The notes under the pieces were generated by a model, which searched no databases, was not told the DNA's origin, and saw nothing but the letters and a program-made list of their open reading frames with translations. Below are positions 6,087 to 6,536 of a stretch of 6,536 bases of DNA, piece after piece; positions within the stretch are counted from its first letter, which is position 1, and each line of letters begins with the position of its first letter. A program made the position numbers and the translations under genes. The DNA comes from Coxiellaceae bacterium (GTDB lineage Bacteria; Pseudomonadota; Gammaproteobacteria; Coxiellales; Coxiellaceae), in the NCBI GenBank assembly GCA_014238325.1, contig JABABH010000077.1, positions 1 through 6,536 on the forward strand. Reading direction: 5' to 3'.

Positions 6087-6211
6087 GATGGCTGGCGAAA
6101 ATAAATGTTCGCTCAGCTACTTCAAAGAAAAATCGCGGTTGTCCCCTTAAGGATCCCCATCGCGATGAGTCACTTCAAGGGCATGCTTCGCATCTTGAAG
6201 TGGGATGGTAT
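6029..6211 (+). repeat. Structured direct repeat, copy 2, downstream of the oxidoreductase gene
   Basis: 183 bp, same orientation and same ATACC...GGTAT ends as copy 1, with about 16 substitutions and three small indels. Hairpins 1, 2 and 4 are kept: 6028-6039 with 6065-6076; 6089-6099 with 6108-6119; and 6170-6179 with 6194-6203 inside an outer CCATC (6157-6161) with GATGG (6204-6208). Hairpin 3 is largely lost because its 5' arm (6120-6132) has changed to an A-rich sequence, while its loop and 3' arm (6133-6151) are identical to copy 1. The stretch 6131-6179 differs from copy 1 at one base only. Confidence 0.85.
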
Positions 6212-6536
6212 GGTGAACCCCAATAGCTGGACAGGTATAAAAGCAGGGTAGCAGAAGGGGAGCGCCTGCAACATCAGGCACAGACTCAAGTTCAAAAAGA
6301 GGATGGAGTCAGGCTGCTCCTTCTGCGAATATAATATCTCTACCAGCTACAGACAAGCTGATAGAACAAAATGCAGATGCGGGAGTGATAGAACATGATC
6401 GTAGTGAGCTGAGTGACTTTGACTTAGAGATGTTAGACTGAGAAACTCGGCTTATATTGTTCAAGGTGCCAGATGTGCCCAATACGCCTGAAGTATCTCG
6501 GAGCTTGACAGCACACACCGCTGAAGGAGAGCAGAC
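6212..6536 (+). pseudogene. Probable decayed coding sequence, function unknown, continuing past the window
   Basis: No intact gene is present, yet the plus strand reads as protein in pieces. From 6227 one frame gives a charged, glutamine-rich, helix-like segment (LDRYKSRVAEGERLQ then HQAQTQVQKEDGV) after a TAG at 6224. From 6310 the neighbouring frame continues with QAAPSANIISLPATDK and an acidic tail ending SDFDLEMLD before TGA at 6439-6441, and the same frame stays open from there to the window end. One lost base near 6310 would join the first two pieces. I read this as the remnant of a gene with two stops and a frameshift, whose 5' part is absent to the left where repeat copy 2 lies. It resembles no family I know. 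A 69-residue serine-rich frame on the minus strand (6309-6518) lies exactly opposite it and is probably a shadow, but it cannot be excluded. Confidence 0.35.

Noticed and set aside
2261..6211. Composite transposon with the repeats as insertion sequences
   Set aside because: Each repeat is only about 180 bp with no transposase frame, and no clear target-site duplication is seen at any edge. It is kept as one hypothesis for a mobile cassette but not called.

Overview
The window looks like chromosomal DNA of a gammaproteobacterium of moderate to low GC content. The 7Fe ferredoxin closely resembles Azotobacter ferredoxin I, the glutaredoxin resembles E. coli GrxD, and the mix of genes would suit a Legionellales-like lineage. 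That placement is inference from remembered protein similarity, since no marker gene is present.

Layout. (1) 1-1038, minus strand: fdxA (7Fe ferredoxin), then a cinA-type gene that starts on the last base of the fdxA stop codon and runs off the left edge. The cinA reading frame is intact for 234 codons. (2) 1179-1775, plus strand, divergent from fdxA: a two-gene operon of a BolA/IbaG-family protein and a CGFS monothiol glutaredoxin (grxD), a pair that normally forms an Fe-S-linked complex. (3) 1816-2010, minus strand: a small hypothetical protein convergent on grxD, with a shared hairpin between them and a consensus -10 box upstream. (4) 2011-2433: an intergenic region with divergent -10 boxes that ends in a 181-bp multi-hairpin repeat. 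(5) 2434-5976, plus strand: a 1180-residue iron-sulfur flavoprotein. A GltD/NfnB-like half with eight candidate cluster cysteines is joined to a PyrK/NfnA-like half with a C-terminal [2Fe-2S] motif, behind about 240 residues of unknown function. (6) 6029-6211: a second copy of the structured repeat, 53 bases after the stop codon, whose first hairpin ends in eight Ts like an intrinsic terminator. (7) 6212-6536: sequence that reads like decayed coding DNA.

Almost every intact gene concerns iron-sulfur chemistry: a ferredoxin, a BolA-glutaredoxin cluster carrier pair, and a large oxidoreductase with two probable [4Fe-4S] clusters, one [2Fe-2S] cluster and two flavin modules. By analogy with NfnAB the large protein may move electrons between NAD(P)H pools and a ferredoxin or another acceptor. 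Its real substrate cannot be read from the sequence.

The most unusual feature is the pair of direct, about 88% identical, four-hairpin repeats that bracket the oxidoreductase. Several differences between the copies turn Watson-Crick pairs into G-U pairs, the first loop is complementary to the last hairpin in both copies, and the upstream copy runs into the start codon region of the gene. It may be a folded RNA leader and terminator module, a dispersed palindromic or MITE-like element, or the edges of a moved cassette.
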